Position numbers and translations under genes: made by a program
NCBI GenBank assembly: GCA_002749065.1
Contig: PDTX01000004.1
Coordinates: 62,001-126,000 of the forward strand
Length of the DNA stretch: 64,000 bases
Origin: Bacteroidia bacterium
GTDB taxonomy: Bacteria > Bacteroidota > Bacteroidia > Bacteroidales > CAJPTX01
Reading direction: 5' to 3'
Shown: positions 1 to 9,294 of the stretch, one piece after another
How the letters are laid out: each line of letters begins with the position of its first letter
Position numbering within the stretch: the stretch's first letter is position 1
The notes under the pieces: model-generated
What the model saw: only the letters and a program-made list of their open reading frames with translations
Told to the model about the DNA's origin: nothing
The model's database searches: none

Positions 1-18
1 TGAACCTGAACAAGACCT

Positions 19-1605
19 ATGGACACGGGAGCTACGGTACAAGCATACGCATACGATTATCTCATCGCGGGCTCGGGCCTCGCGGGCCTGGCCATCGCCC
101 TGGAGGCCGCCAAGTACGGGCGCGTCGCCATACTCACCAAGCACTGGGTGCGCGACTCCAACTCCTACCACGCCCAGGGGGGCATAGCCGCCGTCACCGA
201 CCCCGAGGATAGCGACCAGGGCCACATAGAGGACACCCTGGCCGCGGGCCGTGGCCTCTGCGACCTACCGGCCGTGCGGGTGCTGGTCAGCGAGGCCCCC
301 CAGCGCATACAGGACCTCATAGACAGCGGCATGCGCTTCGACCACAAGGATGGCCAGATAGCCCTCGGCCTGGAGGGGGGGCACCACCATCGGCGGATAC
401 TCCACGCGGGCGGCGACGCCACCGGCATGCTCACCACCAGCTTCCTGGCCAGCCGGGTGGCCCAGCAGCCCAATATCGACGTGTATGAGAACCACTGCGT
501 GCTGGAGGCCCTCATCCATCAGGGGCAGTGCTGCGGCCTCCGCGTATGGAACACCATGCAGCAGCAGGAGCACGTATTCACGGCCGGGCATACCCTCCTG
601 GCCCTCGGGGGGGCGGGCGCGGTGTACCAGCGTACGACCAACCCGGAGACCACCGTCGGGGACGGCATAGCGATAGCCTACAGCGCGGGCTGCCAGATCA
701 CGGACCTGGAGTTCATGCAGTTCCACCCGACCGCCCTCTACGTCGAGGGGCAGCCCGCCTTCCTGATTTCCGAGGCCGTGCGGGGCGAGGGGGCCCACCT
801 CTACAACCAGCGCGACGAGCGCTTCATGGCGGGCAAGTACCCCCTCGCCGAGCTGGAGCCCCGCGACACCGTGGCCAAGGCCATCTTCAGCGAAATCCAG
901 CAGCAGGAGCAACCCTACGTCTGGCTCGACCTCCGCCACCTCGACCCCCACCTCATCGCGCAACGCTTCCCCACCATCACCCGCTACTGCCGCGAGAGGG
1001 GCCTTGAGCTCACCGCCCGCATACCCATCGCCCCGGCCGCGCACTACATGGTGGGCGGCGTGCGGACGGACCTCCACGGCCAGACGGCCATACCCCGCCT
1101 CTACGCCGTGGGCGAGCTGGCCAGCAATGGCCTCATGGGGGCCAATCGCCTCGCCTCCAACTCCCTCATAGAGTGCCTAGTATACGCCCACAGGGCCGTG
1201 GAGCACAGCCGTCAGCAGGTGGCGGTGGATGTCCCCGACCGCTTCGAGCGGAAGTTCACCGTCAACCCCGAGCTGGCCAAGACCTACAGCAAAACCCGCG
1301 CCCGGATAGCCGCCTTGCTCAACGCCAAGGTCGGCATCATACGCAACGGGCAGACGCTCCGCGACGCTCTCCACGAGCTGCAAACCCTTGAGGGTGAGCT
1401 CCCCCTCCAGCCCCACGAGTACAATTCGCACCAGCTGCGCAACCTCCTCATCGTGGCCCGTCTGCTCATCACGGCGGCCCTCTACCGGGAGGAGAGCCGG
1501 GGCGGGCACTACCGCGAGGACTTCCCCGAGGAGCGCCGGGAGTTCAACTGCCACATCACCCAGCAGAAGGGCAGCCCCATCGCGAAGACCCCCGTGCTGG
1601 AGTAG
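19..1605 (+). CDS. nadB: L-aspartate oxidase NadB
   Basis: Oxidises L-aspartate to iminoaspartate, the first step of de novo NAD synthesis; the product passes to quinolinate synthase NadA. Cytosolic FAD enzyme. Seen: an N-terminal dinucleotide-binding segment (AGSGLAGLAIALEAAKYG, near residue 17), the FAD-domain motif SYHAQGGIAAV, the active-site-like GGHHHRRILHAGGDATG near residue 120, the GANRLASNSLIECLVY block near residue 380 and a helical C-terminal domain. The 528-residue length is normal for NadB. The ATG is only 18 nt from the window edge, so the upstream neighbour cannot be judged; nadA and nadC are not in the window. It converges on gpmA. Succinate dehydrogenase flavoprotein is the main look-alike, but the length and motif order favour NadB. 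Confidence 0.95.
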   Translation: MDTGATVQAYAYDYLIAGSGLAGLAIALEAAKYGRVAILTKHWVRDSNSYHAQGGIAAVTDPEDSDQGHIEDTLAAGRGLCDLPAVRVLVSEAPQRIQDLIDSGMRFDHKDGQIALGLEGGHHHRRILHAGGDATGMLTTSFLASRVAQQPNIDVYENHCVLEALIHQGQCCGLRVWNTMQQQEHVFTAGHTLLALGGAGAVYQRTTNPETTVGDGIAIAYSAGCQITDLEFMQFHPTALYVEGQPAFLISEAVRGEGAHLYNQRDERFMAGKYPLAELEPRDTVAKAIFSEIQQQEQPYVWLDLRHLDPHLIAQRFPTITRYCRERGLELTARIPIAPAAHYMVGGVRTDLHGQTAIPRLYAVGELASNGLMGANRLASNSLIECLVYAHRAVEHSRQQVAVDVPDRFERKFTVNPELAKTYSKTRARIAALLNAKVGIIRNGQTLRDALHELQTLEGELPLQPHEYNSHQLRNLLIVARLLITAALYREESRGGHYREDFPEERREFNCHITQQKGSPIAKTPVLE

Positions 1606-1635
1606 CGCGGAGGCGTATCGTGGCCATATACGGAG

Positions 1636-1665
1636 CGCGGGGTGCCGACCAGTCGACACCCCGCG
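1636..1665. terminator. Hairpin between convergent nadB and gpmA
   Basis: A perfect 9-bp inverted repeat CGCGGGGTG...CACCCCGCG with a 12-nt loop lies between the two convergent stop codons. The T-rich stretch after it on the plus strand is interrupted (TAGCATTTTAGCCG and then seven T), so it is a plausible but not canonical intrinsic terminator. Confidence 0.5.
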
Positions 1666-1695
1666 TAGCATTTTAGCCGTTTTTTTGCACTCCGC

Positions 1696-2442
1696 CTACT
1701 TCTTCTTGCCCTGGTTGGCCACCGCGTCCATGAGCGCCTGGATGGTCTCGGGGTCGCCGATGTACTCGTCCTTCAGCAGGTTGAGCTGGTCGTCGAACTC
1801 GAAGACGTAGGGGATGCCCGTGGGGATGTTGACCCCGATGATGTCCTGGTCGGAGATGCCCTTGAGCACCTTGACGATGGCCCGTAGGCTGTTGCCGTGC
1901 GCTGCGACGATGATGTCGTCGTGCTGGTGGAGGCTCGGGCGGATGGTCTGCTCCCAGTAGGGTAGCATGCGGGTGACGGTGTCCTTGAGGCACTCGGTCA
2001 GGGGGATGAGGCTCCTGTCGACCCCGGCGTAGCGGGGGTCGGAGAGCGGCGAGCGGGGGTCGTCCGGCGCCACGGGGTCGGGGGCCACGTCGTAGCTCCG
2101 CCGCCACCTGAGCACCTGCTCCTCGCCGAACTTCTCGGCCGTTTCGGACTTGTTGAGGCCCTGCAGCATGCCGTAGTGCTTCTCGTTGAGCCGCCAGGAT
2201 TTCTCCACGGGCACCCACAGGCGGTCCATCTGGTCGAGCACGTAGAAGAGCGTCCGTATGGCGCGGGTGAGGGTGGAGGTGTAGGCCAGGGTGAACTGGA
2301 AGCCCCTCTCCTTGAGGTCCTTCCCGGCCTTGATGGCCTCGGCCAGGCCCTTGTCGGTGAGGTCCACGTCCGTCCACCCGGTGAAGCGGTTCTCGAGGTT
2401 CCACTGGCTCTGGCCGTGGCGTATCAGCACCAATCGTTTCAT
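1696..2442 (-). CDS. gpmA: 2,3-bisphosphoglycerate-dependent phosphoglycerate mutase
   Basis: Interconverts 3- and 2-phosphoglycerate in glycolysis and gluconeogenesis. The N-terminus carries the phospho-histidine motif [15 protein letters not shown]; further along are the substrate-loop residues [11 protein letters not shown] and the second active-site histidine in [10 protein letters not shown]. The 248 residues match the GpmA family. An open frame runs 36 codons further upstream, but [10 protein letters not shown] is where the family begins, and AAGGAG sits 7 nt before this ATG, a rare clear Shine-Dalgarno-like site in this window. A possible weak minus-strand -7 element (TACCTTCG) lies at 2493-2500. 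The gene stands alone, divergent from pepT across about 210 nt. Confidence 0.95.
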   Translation of the reverse strand: MKRLVLIRHGQSQWNLENRFTGWTDVDLTDKGLAEAIKAGKDLKERGFQFTLAYTSTLTRAIRTLFYVLDQMDRLWVPVEKSWRLNEKHYGMLQGLNKSETAEKFGEEQVLRWRRSYDVAPDPVAPDDPRSPLSDPRYAGVDRSLIPLTECLKDTVTRMLPYWEQTIRPSLHQHDDIIVAAHGNSLRAIVKVLKGISDQDIIGVNIPTGIPYVFEFDDQLNLLKDEYIGDPETIQALMDAVANQGKKK

Positions 2443-2656
2443 GGCTATGCTCCTTAAGTTCGGTTCGTTACGGGCCGGTGGGTCGATGCCCGCGAAGGTA
2501 ATCAATCTTTGCTTTCCCTGCCGCGGTTTTCGCCTCCGCGGCCCGGGCAATGTGCCCTCGCCATTTGCGTAATTGGGAATAATCCGCTTAATTTGTGCTT
2601 CGTGAGCATCTGCGGGGTGCGCACCAATCGGAGTACAGCATAATTTTAAGGTACAT

Positions 2657-3880
2657 ATGGAAAAGCTAGTGGATAAATTCCTGCGCTACGTCGCCGTGGA
2701 CACGCAGTCGGACCCGGATTCGGAGACCCAGCCCAGCGCGCAGAAGGAGTACGACCTCCTGAACATGCTCTGCCGGGAGCTCAACGACATGGGCATAAAG
2801 GCCGAGGTGGATGAGTTCGGCTACGTGATGGGCTCCATCCCCTCCAACATCGACCGGAAGGTGCCCGCGGTGGGCTTCCTGGCCCACGTCGACACCGCGC
2901 CCGACGCCTCGGGGGCCAACATCAAGCCGCAGTTCATCGAGAACTACGACGGCTCCAGCATCCCGCTCAGGGGCGTGCCGGGGCTGGAGCTCAAGCCCGA
3001 GGAGTTCCCCGAGCTGCTGCTCTACAAGGGGCAGACCCTCATCACCACCGACGGCACCACGCTCCTGGGGGCGGACGACAAGGCGGGCATCGCGGAGATC
3101 ATGTGCGCCGCGGAGTACATGATGGAGCACCCCGAGTTCAAGCACGGCGAGGTGAAGATCGGCTTTACGCCCGACGAGGAGATCGGCCGGGGGGTTGTCA
3201 AGTTCGACGTGGCGAAGTTCGGCGCGGACTACGCCTACACCATGGACGGGGGCGAGATTGGCGAGCTGGAGTACGAGAACTTCAACGCCGCCTCGGCCAA
3301 AATCCGTATCCAGGGGCGCAACGTGCATCCGGGCTACGCGAAGGGGAAGATGCTCAACGCCATCATCATAGCCCAGGAGCTGAACGAGCTCCTGCCCTGC
3401 TTCGACCGCCCGGAGTACACCCAGGGCTACGAGGGCTTCTACCACATCGTGCAGCTCAGCGGCGCGGTGGAGGAGGCCGATGTGGCCTACATCATCCGCG
3501 ACCACGACCGCGCGAAGTTCGAGGCCCGCATGGCCTTCATGGAGAAGTGCGTCCAGTTCATCAACGACAAGTACGGCGCGGGGACGGCCACCCTCGACAT
3601 GTCCATCTCCTACTACAACATGCGGGAGAAGGTGGAGCCGCACTACTTCATCGTGGAGCGGGCCATCAGGGCCATCGAGATGGCCGGCGTGGAGCCCAAG
3701 GTCAAGCCCATCCGCGGCGGCACTGACGGGGCGAACCTCTCCTTCAAGGGCTTGCCCTGCCCCAACATCTTCGCGGGGGGGCACAACTTCCACGGCAAGA
3801 TGGAGTTCGTGCCGGTGGAGAGCATGCACAAGGCCTCGGAGGTCATTCTCAACATCGTGAGGCTCTTCGCGGAGGAGTAG
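2657..3880 (+). CDS. pepT: Peptidase T (tripeptide aminopeptidase)
   Basis: Zinc aminopeptidase of the M20 family that removes the N-terminal residue of tripeptides; a cytosolic enzyme fitting an amino-acid-fermenting lifestyle. Visible metal-site and catalytic motifs: [13 protein letters not shown] (His and Asp), [12 protein letters not shown] (bridging Asp), PDEEIGRG (catalytic Glu plus metal ligand), [14 protein letters not shown] and the late ligand in [14 protein letters not shown]. The dimerisation domain lies between about residues 205 and 315. At 407 residues it has the usual length. It is monocistronic in appearance, with an AT-rich leader before the ATG. Confidence 0.95.
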   Translation: MEKLVDKFLRYVAVDTQSDPDSETQPSAQKEYDLLNMLCRELNDMGIKAEVDEFGYVMGSIPSNIDRKVPAVGFLAHVDTAPDASGANIKPQFIENYDGSSIPLRGVPGLELKPEEFPELLLYKGQTLITTDGTTLLGADDKAGIAEIMCAAEYMMEHPEFKHGEVKIGFTPDEEIGRGVVKFDVAKFGADYAYTMDGGEIGELEYENFNAASAKIRIQGRNVHPGYAKGKMLNAIIIAQELNELLPCFDRPEYTQGYEGFYHIVQLSGAVEEADVAYIIRDHDRAKFEARMAFMEKCVQFINDKYGAGTATLDMSISYYNMREKVEPHYFIVERAIRAIEMAGVEPKVKPIRGGTDGANLSFKGLPCPNIFAGGHNFHGKMEFVPVESMHKASEVILNIVRLFAEE

Positions 3881-3996
3881 GGTAGTCCCCCGCTCCCCGT
3901 GTCCTGCCTGCGCGAAGGTACGGCCCGTGGCGGTGCACCCGGGGGTGTGCGGCCATGGGCGTTTTTTAGATTTAGCCGTAAAACGGGAGGATTGCT

Positions 3997-4806
3997 ATGG
4001 GCGTACGTCTGGATGTGGAGCTGGTGAACCGCGGGCTGGCCGATACCCGGGCCCGGGCCCAGCAGCTCGTGGCCAAGGGGGCTGTGGTGCTCAACGGGCG
4101 GGTGGCCGAGAAGCCGTCTGCGCGGGTGGAGGAGGGCGATGAGCTGCGGATTGCCGACGGTCTCGCCCTGCGGTACGTCAGCCGGGGGGGCGAGAAGCTC
4201 GAGCGGGCCCTTGCGCACTTCGGCCTGTCGGTGGAGGGGCGGCGGGTGCTGGACATCGGCTCGTCCACCGGGGGCTTTACGCACTGCGCCCTGCAGCACG
4301 GCGCGGCGCATGTCTACGCGGTGGACGTGGGGACGGAGCAGCTCCATGAGTCCCTCCGTGGCGATGGGCGCATCAGCCTCCACGAGAACACCCATATCCG
4401 GGACCTGACGCTCGCGCAGCTGGATGGATGCCCGGTGGACTGCGTGGTCTGCGACGTGTCCTTCATCTCGCTGGTCCATATCTTCACCTACGTGCGGACG
4501 CTCCTGGCCCCCGGTGGGTGGGCGGTGCTGCTCATCAAGCCGCAGTTTGAGGTGGGGCGGGGCCAGCTGCCCAAGGACGGGGTGGTCAAGGGGCCCAAGG
4601 CCCAGGCCAGCGCCATAGAGGCCTGCCTGGATGCCGCCCGGGGATGCGGCCTGCAGCCCCTGGGGCTTACGCACAGCCCGCTCGGCGGACGGGGGAAGAA
4701 TACGGAGTACCTCCTCCATCTGGTCCATGCGGGGGCGCAGCTCCGGGCCGACACCATAGATGTGCCCGCCGCCGTTCAGGAGGCGAGGCGGGCCTTCAAT
4801 TCATAG
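3997..4806 (+). CDS. tlyA: TlyA family rRNA (cytidine-2'-O)-methyltransferase
   Basis: Predicted S4-domain plus FtsJ-like methyltransferase, the family that 2'-O-methylates cytidines in rRNA and is often annotated as hemolysin A. Residues 1-60 form the S4 RNA-binding domain (VDVELVNRGLADTRARAQQLV-type pattern, then KGAVVLNGRVAEKPS). The SAM-binding motif VLDIGSSTGGFTHCAL begins near residue 84, and KPQFEVGRGQLPKDGVVKGP is the family signature. 269 residues is typical. It follows pepT by 116 nt on the same strand with no terminator visible, so cotranscription is possible. Which rRNA position is modified cannot be read from sequence. Confidence 0.9.
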   Translation: MGVRLDVELVNRGLADTRARAQQLVAKGAVVLNGRVAEKPSARVEEGDELRIADGLALRYVSRGGEKLERALAHFGLSVEGRRVLDIGSSTGGFTHCALQHGAAHVYAVDVGTEQLHESLRGDGRISLHENTHIRDLTLAQLDGCPVDCVVCDVSFISLVHIFTYVRTLLAPGGWAVLLIKPQFEVGRGQLPKDGVVKGPKAQASAIEACLDAARGCGLQPLGLTHSPLGGRGKNTEYLLHLVHAGAQLRADTIDVPAAVQEARRAFNS

Positions 4807-4847
4807 CGCTATTTGGCCATTCTCTAGGATAGTTTGAAGATGTTTTT

Positions 4848-4855
4848 TACATTTG
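4848..4855 (+). promoter_or_regulatory. Bacteroidetes -7 element TACATTTG
   Basis: TACATTTG fits the TAnnTTTG consensus of primary Bacteroidetes promoters, 72 nt before the following lipoprotein gene. There is a TTTG at 4833, but its spacing of 11 bp is too short for a proper -33 element. Confidence 0.5.
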
Positions 4856-4927
4856 TTCCGGTGTTCCTGCGCGGAGGTCAGGGCATGAGGTTGTTTCAGG
4901 TGTAATAAATTCAAAAGTTAGGGTATC

Positions 4928-5446
4928 ATGGTTAGGAAGCTTACTGGAAGAATGGCGCTGGTGGCGCTGGGCCTATGGCTGGCTGGCCTTTTGCTGGCGG
5001 GCTGTGGTGGTTCTAGCTCGAGCCTGGAGGGGGTTTGGTCGCTGGAGAAGATGGCGGTGGGCGACAAGGTCTCTGAGCTCTCGGGCGTTTTCGCGCTGAT
5101 GAAGGAGGATAAGGGGAGCCTGAATGTCTTTGAGCTGAAGGCCGGGGGCGTTGTGCATGAGGTGGATGGGAAGAGCGAGGCGACGCGGGAAACGTCTCTC
5201 GTATGGTCGCGGGAGGGGGATAGGGTCATCGTGAAGATGGACCCCGCGAAGGTGTCTGAGGGGGCTGAGGCCGGGAAGGAGGAGGTCTTTGAGGTGCGGG
5301 ATGGTCAGCTCTGGTTCGACATCACGGCGGCCTTCGCGAAGGGGCAGGATGAGATGGCGGCGCTCGCGCTACTGGGTGGCATGGGCGAGCTGGGCTCGGC
5401 CATGCTCTCCGGCGAGAAGGTCTACCTCGTCTATATGAAGAAGTAG
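4928..5446 (+). CDS. Small predicted lipoprotein, unknown function
   Basis: 172 residues. The N-terminus has positively charged residues, a hydrophobic stretch and a lipobox LLAGC with Cys26, so the mature protein should be lipid-anchored in the envelope. The rest is predicted beta-rich and alternating, for example LEGVWSLEKMAVGDKV followed by GGVVHEVDGKSEATRE, which resembles the LEGxW opening of lipocalin-like Bacteroidetes lipoproteins. I do not recognise a specific family. A promoter element lies upstream and a strong terminator follows, so it looks like a single-gene unit facing rho. Confidence 0.75.
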   Translation: MVRKLTGRMALVALGLWLAGLLLAGCGGSSSSLEGVWSLEKMAVGDKVSELSGVFALMKEDKGSLNVFELKAGGVVHEVDGKSEATRETSLVWSREGDRVIVKMDPAKVSEGAEAGKEEVFEVRDGQLWFDITAAFAKGQDEMAALALLGGMGELGSAMLSGEKVYLVYMKK

Positions 5447-5470
5447 CTTCTCGCTTCGTTTTTGAAAGGA

Positions 5471-5503
5471 AAGCCCCGGTAGCCTTGGCCGCCGGGGCTT
5501 TTT
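5471..5503. terminator. Intrinsic terminator between lipoprotein gene and rho
   Basis: Perfect 9-bp stem AAGCCCCGG...CCGGGGCTT followed by T-rich sequence on the plus strand and preceded by an A-rich run, so it could work in both directions between the convergent lipoprotein gene and rho. Confidence 0.85.
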
Positions 5504-5530
5504 CAGTGTAGGGGCGATGCGCCTCTGCGG

Positions 5531-7336
5531 CTAGCTGTTGTTCATGGAGAGTAGGAAGGCCTCGTTGGTGGGCGAGCTCTTGAGGCGTGCGCGGAGGAAC
5601 TCCATGGCCTCGACGGAGTTCATGTCGGTGAGGTAGTTGCGCAGAATCCATATCTTGTTGAGCTGCTCCTTGTCGACCAGGAGGTCGTCGCGGCGGGTGC
5701 TGGAGGCGGTGATGTCCACGGCCGGGAATATGCGCTTGTTGGCCAGCTTGCGGTCGAGCTGGAGCTCCATGTTGCCGGTGCCCTTGAACTCCTCGAAGAT
5801 GACATCGTCCATCCGGCTGCCGGTGTCGGTCAGGGCCGTAGCCAGGATGGTGAGCGAGCCGCCCTGCTCGATGTTGCGCGCGGCCCCGAAGAAGCGTTTG
5901 GGTTTCTGGAGGGCGTTGGCGTCGACCCCGCCGGTGAGGACCTTGCCGGAGGCTGGCGACACGGTGTTGTAGGCGCGGGCCAGACGGGTGATGGAGTCGA
6001 GGAGGACGACCACGTCGTGCCCGCTCTCCACTAGGCGCTTGGCCTTTTCCAGGACCATGTTGGCCACGCGGACGTGCCGCTCGGCGGGCTCGTCGAAGGT
6101 GGAGCTGATGACCTCGGCGTTGACCGAGCGGGCCATGTCGGTGACCTCCTCCGGGCGTTCGTCTATCAGCAGGACCATCATGTAGACCTCCGGATGGTTG
6201 GCCGCGATGGCGTTGGCTATCTCCTTGAGCAGGATGGTCTTACCGGTCTTGGGCTGGGCGACGATGAGGCCGCGCTGGCCCTTGCCGATGGGCGAGAACA
6301 GGTCCACCACGCGGAGGGAGAGGTCGTTGGTCTTCTCGCTCAGGAGGGTGAATTTCTGCTCGGGGAAGAGGGGGGTGAGGTAGTCGAAGGGGACGCGGTC
6401 GCGGAGCGACTCGGGGCTACGGCCGTTGACGCTCTCCACCTTCACCAGGAGGTAGGCCTTCTCGTTGTCGCGGTAGGGCGGGCGGACGGTGCAGGTGATG
6501 GTGTCGCCCGTCTTGAGTCCGTACTGCTTGATGGGCCGCTGCTGCACGAACACGTCGTCCGGGGAGGTGAGGTAGTTGAAGTCCGTGGAGCGGAGGAAGC
6601 CCGAGCCGTCGGGCATGAGCTCCAGCACGCCCGTGACGGTCACCAGGCCCTCGTACTCCCGTGCGGGTTCTTGGTGCTTCTGCTCGCGCGGCGTGTTGGG
6701 GTTTCTCTGCTTCTGCTCGCGCGGGGTCTCCCGCTGCTGGTCCTTCGTGCCCCTGTGCTCATTCCGGGCTTCGCCCTTGCTGGCCTCCTGCGGCTCGCGC
6801 TTGCCCTCATGGCGGTTGCTACGCTGGGGCTGCGCCTCCACCTTCCCCCCGGACTGCAGCTGCTCAATCTGCTGGGCGAGGCGCTCCTTGGTCAGCTCGT
6901 CGGGGGTGCGAGCATCCCGCTCGGCCGGCGCATCCTTCGGGGCGTTCTGCTTCTGGGGGCGCTTCCCGTTGGGCATCTTGGGCTTGGGCGGGGCGACGCT
7001 CGTGGAGGAGAGCAGCTGCTCGGCGGCGTGCCGCGCGCTCCGCTTCACCTCCGAGGTTGGCGACATGAGCTGCTCCGTCAGGAGGGGTTCTGTCGTCTTG
7101 GGCGTGCTACCCTTCTCGCCCCGGTGCTTCTTCGAGGGGCCCTTGCTGGGGGCGCTCTTCTTCGCATCGCCTACCAGCTCCTTCATGGTGCTGAAGCCGC
7201 GCGTCGCCTGCTCATCGAGAATTCTAAAAATGAGGTCTTCCTTCTTGAGCGAATCGACCTTCTTCATGCCCATGGCCTTGGCCATCTCCTTCAGCTCGAC
7301 GAGCAGCTTGCTTCTTAGCTCTTGGATATCGTACAT
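5531..7336 (-). CDS. rho: Transcription termination factor Rho with long insertion
   Basis: RNA-dependent hexameric ATPase that ends transcription. Residues 1-48 form the Rho N-terminal helix bundle ([20 protein letters not shown]). Residues about 50-225 are a low-complexity insertion rich in K, R, E, Q, P and N, with the phrase TPREQK present twice. The cold-shock RNA-binding domain follows ([21 protein letters not shown]), then the ATPase with Walker [14 protein letters not shown], the [16 protein letters not shown] segment and the Q-loop. At 601 residues it is about 180 longer than E. coli Rho. Such disordered insertions are known for Bacteroides Rho, where the region was reported to drive phase separation. 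It is the last gene of the minus-strand run but has its own promoter-like element. Confidence 0.97.
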   Translation of the reverse strand: MYDIQELRSKLLVELKEMAKAMGMKKVDSLKKEDLIFRILDEQATRGFSTMKELVGDAKKSAPSKGPSKKHRGEKGSTPKTTEPLLTEQLMSPTSEVKRSARHAAEQLLSSTSVAPPKPKMPNGKRPQKQNAPKDAPAERDARTPDELTKERLAQQIEQLQSGGKVEAQPQRSNRHEGKREPQEASKGEARNEHRGTKDQQRETPREQKQRNPNTPREQKHQEPAREYEGLVTVTGVLELMPDGSGFLRSTDFNYLTSPDDVFVQQRPIKQYGLKTGDTITCTVRPPYRDNEKAYLLVKVESVNGRSPESLRDRVPFDYLTPLFPEQKFTLLSEKTNDLSLRVVDLFSPIGKGQRGLIVAQPKTGKTILLKEIANAIAANHPEVYMMVLLIDERPEEVTDMARSVNAEVISSTFDEPAERHVRVANMVLEKAKRLVESGHDVVVLLDSITRLARAYNTVSPASGKVLTGGVDANALQKPKRFFGAARNIEQGGSLTILATALTDTGSRMDDVIFEEFKGTGNMELQLDRKLANKRIFPAVDITASSTRRDDLLVDKEQLNKIWILRNYLTDMNSVEAMEFLRARLKSSPTNEAFLLSMNNS

Positions 7337-7476
7337 AGGTAATTTGGAGTATACCCTATTTGAAAAATGCTGAGCCAGCCCCCTCGCCGGGAACGCCGCC
7401 CTCTCTTAATGATAAATCCTTACGTTGGTGTGGTCTGGAGGGGTGAGCGCAGGGTACACAACGCTCTTTCCGGTCG

Positions 7477-7484
7477 CAAAGGTA
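7477..7484 (-). promoter_or_regulatory. Bacteroidetes -7 element for rho
   Basis: The minus strand reads TACCTTTG here, 141 nt upstream of the rho start, in the 196-nt gap after the lipoprotein gene. No clear -33 TTTG at the expected spacing. The leader of about 130 nt would leave room for autoregulation, as known for rho genes in other bacteria. Confidence 0.6.
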
Positions 7485-7532
7485 CACTATTTTGCGAAAT
7501 GACCGCATGCATGGGTGATTTTCAGCGCTTTT

Positions 7533-8069
7533 TCATCTCGCCACGCCGATGATTTCGACCTTCAGCAGCCGCTCGCCCTCCCCGAAGATCAGCCGCGTGA
7601 GGCGCGGCCCCTCGTCGCGGTAGTTGATCGTGTCGCCGGGCGGGAGGTCGGCGATGCGCTCACCCACCAGCTGGCGATGCTGCCCAACCTGTACACCGTT
7701 GCGCAGGTGGACGTGTGGGCTACGTATGCTGGCGACAATCAGCTCATCGCGCCCGTCCGGTAGGCGGTACAGGAGGATTTTCCCGCCCTTGGGTAGGCGG
7801 AGGTCCGAGAGGGTGTCGACCTTCCCCTTCTGCTTGCGGCTGAGCGCGGTCATGGGGCGTACGCCCGGCATGGTGCGCCGGAAGTCGGCCAGCTGCTCGG
7901 CGTGGCCGAAGGGTCGCCGGGCGAAATCCGCCATCGACACGGGGGCTCCCCCGTAGCGGCAGGCCTCCTCCGCCACGAAGCGAGCGCCGATGCACGCCGT
8001 GAGGGCCAGGAGCACGGGGGCCAGGAGGGTGGCCAGGGGCCAGGGACGGAAGGGGCGTTTGCGTGCCAT
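7533..8069 (-). CDS. Predicted lipoprotein, unknown function
   Basis: 178 residues starting MARKRPFRPWPL with a hydrophobic segment and lipobox LLALTAC (Cys26). The open frame continues far upstream through the neighbouring acyltransferase gene, but that extension is an arginine-rich shadow; the ATG at 8069 gives a proper signal peptide and leaves a 17-nt gap to the gene before it. The body contains DTLSDLRLPKGGKILLYRLPDGR and ends in a beta-rich segment. No family recognised. Its tight spacing behind the acyltransferase suggests cotranscription and an envelope role, which is inference only. Confidence 0.7.
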   Translation of the reverse strand: MARKRPFRPWPLATLLAPVLLALTACIGARFVAEEACRYGGAPVSMADFARRPFGHAEQLADFRRTMPGVRPMTALSRKQKGKVDTLSDLRLPKGGKILLYRLPDGRDELIVASIRSPHVHLRNGVQVGQHRQLVGERIADLPPGDTINYRDEGPRLTRLIFGEGERLLKVEIIGVAR

Positions 8070-8086
8070 GGGGCTATGGTCTGGTT

Positions 8087-8977
8087 CTATTGCTGGCGGG
8101 TGGTGCTGCCCGCCGACGCGGGCCCTTTCCCGTCGAGCTGGCCGGGCAGCCGGTAGCACTCCTCCCGCAGCGTGGCGGCCCACTCCTTGCGGCTCTTCCG
8201 CCCGTCCGCGAGGGTCTGCCAGGGGATGGGCCTGCCGACGTGGACCTTCAGGCGCGCGCCGCGGTGGTGGTACATCTCGTCCACCAGGTAGAGCATCTCG
8301 ATGTTGGCCCGGATGCCCAGGCAGCGGCGCAGCAGGGCGAGGTTGTAGAAGAAGTTGGAGTTCCGCCCGCCGAAGTGCAGGGGGATGATGTCGCGCTGGT
8401 ACTCGATGCACTTGCCCACGAAGCTGCTCTTCCACTCCAGGTCGCGAATCTGCCCGTTGAAGCCCTTGCGCGAGCACAGCCCGGCCGGGAAGTAGAGCAT
8501 CTGCGCATCGGACTGGTAGGCCTCCAGGAGGCGGCTCACGTCCCCGCTCTTCTGCGCACCGTGCTTGTTGATGGGGAGGAATACGTCCCGCATGGTGGGC
8601 ACCTGGGTCAGGATGTCGTTGACCGGGAAGTACACCCTGCCGAAGTGGTGGCCGAAGAGGTCGATGAGCACCAGGCCGTCCATCCCCCCCAGCGGGTGGT
8701 TGCTCGCCAGCAGGAAGCGCCCCTCCCGGGGTATGTTCTCCATGCCGATGCACTCGTACTTCACCTCCATGTACTCCAGGAGCCAGGTGGTGAACTCGAG
8801 GGGGGGCATGCCGTGGGTCTGGCGCAGCACGTAGTTGATCTCGTCGACGTGCACTATCCGCTCGAGGTAGCGCAGCAGAAAGCCCGGCATCCATCTGCGC
8901 ATGTGCGGGTTCTTGCTGTCGATGACCCGCTTGAGGTCTATCTGTATGGCTTGCGCCGGGTGGCTGGCTTGTTCCAT
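8087..8977 (-). CDS. PlsC-like lysophospholipid/glycine-lipid acyltransferase
   Basis: 296-residue membrane-associated acyltransferase. The catalytic NHPLGGMDGLVLID motif (HxxxxD) is near residue 115, followed by PTMRDVFLPINKHGAQ and the FPAGLCSRKG block (the FPEGxxS-like substrate motif). The N-terminal IDLKRVIDSKNPHMRRWMP plus the YVLRQTHGMPPLEF segment resemble the O-acyltransferase (GlsA-type) proteins of Bacteroidetes that finish glycine lipids, as opposed to ordinary PlsC. That assignment is from memory of the family and no glsB N-acyltransferase neighbour is present, so I keep the general name. It lies 28 nt after purS and 17 nt before a lipoprotein gene. Confidence 0.8.
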   Translation of the reverse strand: MEQASHPAQAIQIDLKRVIDSKNPHMRRWMPGFLLRYLERIVHVDEINYVLRQTHGMPPLEFTTWLLEYMEVKYECIGMENIPREGRFLLASNHPLGGMDGLVLIDLFGHHFGRVYFPVNDILTQVPTMRDVFLPINKHGAQKSGDVSRLLEAYQSDAQMLYFPAGLCSRKGFNGQIRDLEWKSSFVGKCIEYQRDIIPLHFGGRNSNFFYNLALLRRCLGIRANIEMLYLVDEMYHHRGARLKVHVGRPIPWQTLADGRKSRKEWAATLREECYRLPGQLDGKGPASAGSTTRQQ

Positions 8978-9005
8978 CGCCGGTGGGGGAGCTGTGCGTA
9001 CCGGC

Positions 9006-9260
9006 CTATTCTACGGCCTTGATGCTGAAGGAGAAGCCCTCCATGACCGGGTTGGAGAGCAGCTTGGCGCAGAGCTCGCCGGCTATCACCCGGGCGGCGT
9101 TCTCGTCCTCGGCCTCCACCTGGATGACGAAGTGCTTGCCCACCCGGACATCCTTCACGCCCCGGTGGCCCAGCTGGCCGATGGTGCCGAGGATGGCCTT
9201 GCCCTGCGGGTCGAGGAGCGCCTTCAGGGGCATTACGTTGGCTTCGATCTCAAAGTTCAT
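9006..9260 (-). CDS. purS: Phosphoribosylformylglycinamidine synthase subunit PurS
   Basis: 84 residues, the same length as Bacillus PurS. Aligns by eye with PurS through LDPQGKAI near residue 16, the VKDVRVGK core near residue 35, the ELCAKLLSNPV block near residue 62 and a final beta strand. PurS is the small bridging subunit of the three-part FGAM synthase with PurQ and small PurL in purine synthesis. Neither purQ nor purL is in this window, and many Bacteroidetes use a single long PurL that needs no PurS. Here it sits between thiG and an acyltransferase gene in an apparent operon. The family call is firm; the partner is unknown. Confidence 0.85.
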   Translation of the reverse strand: MNFEIEANVMPLKALLDPQGKAILGTIGQLGHRGVKDVRVGKHFVIQVEAEDENAARVIAGELCAKLLSNPVMEGFSFSIKAVE

Positions 9261-9294
9261 TTCCGTTTCTCTTTATTATGATGACCTGGCTTTA

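Noticed and set aside
8070..8894. Upstream extension of the lipoprotein frame through the acyltransferase gene
   Set aside because: Arg/Pro/Ala-rich shadow; the ATG at 8069 gives a proper lipoprotein signal.
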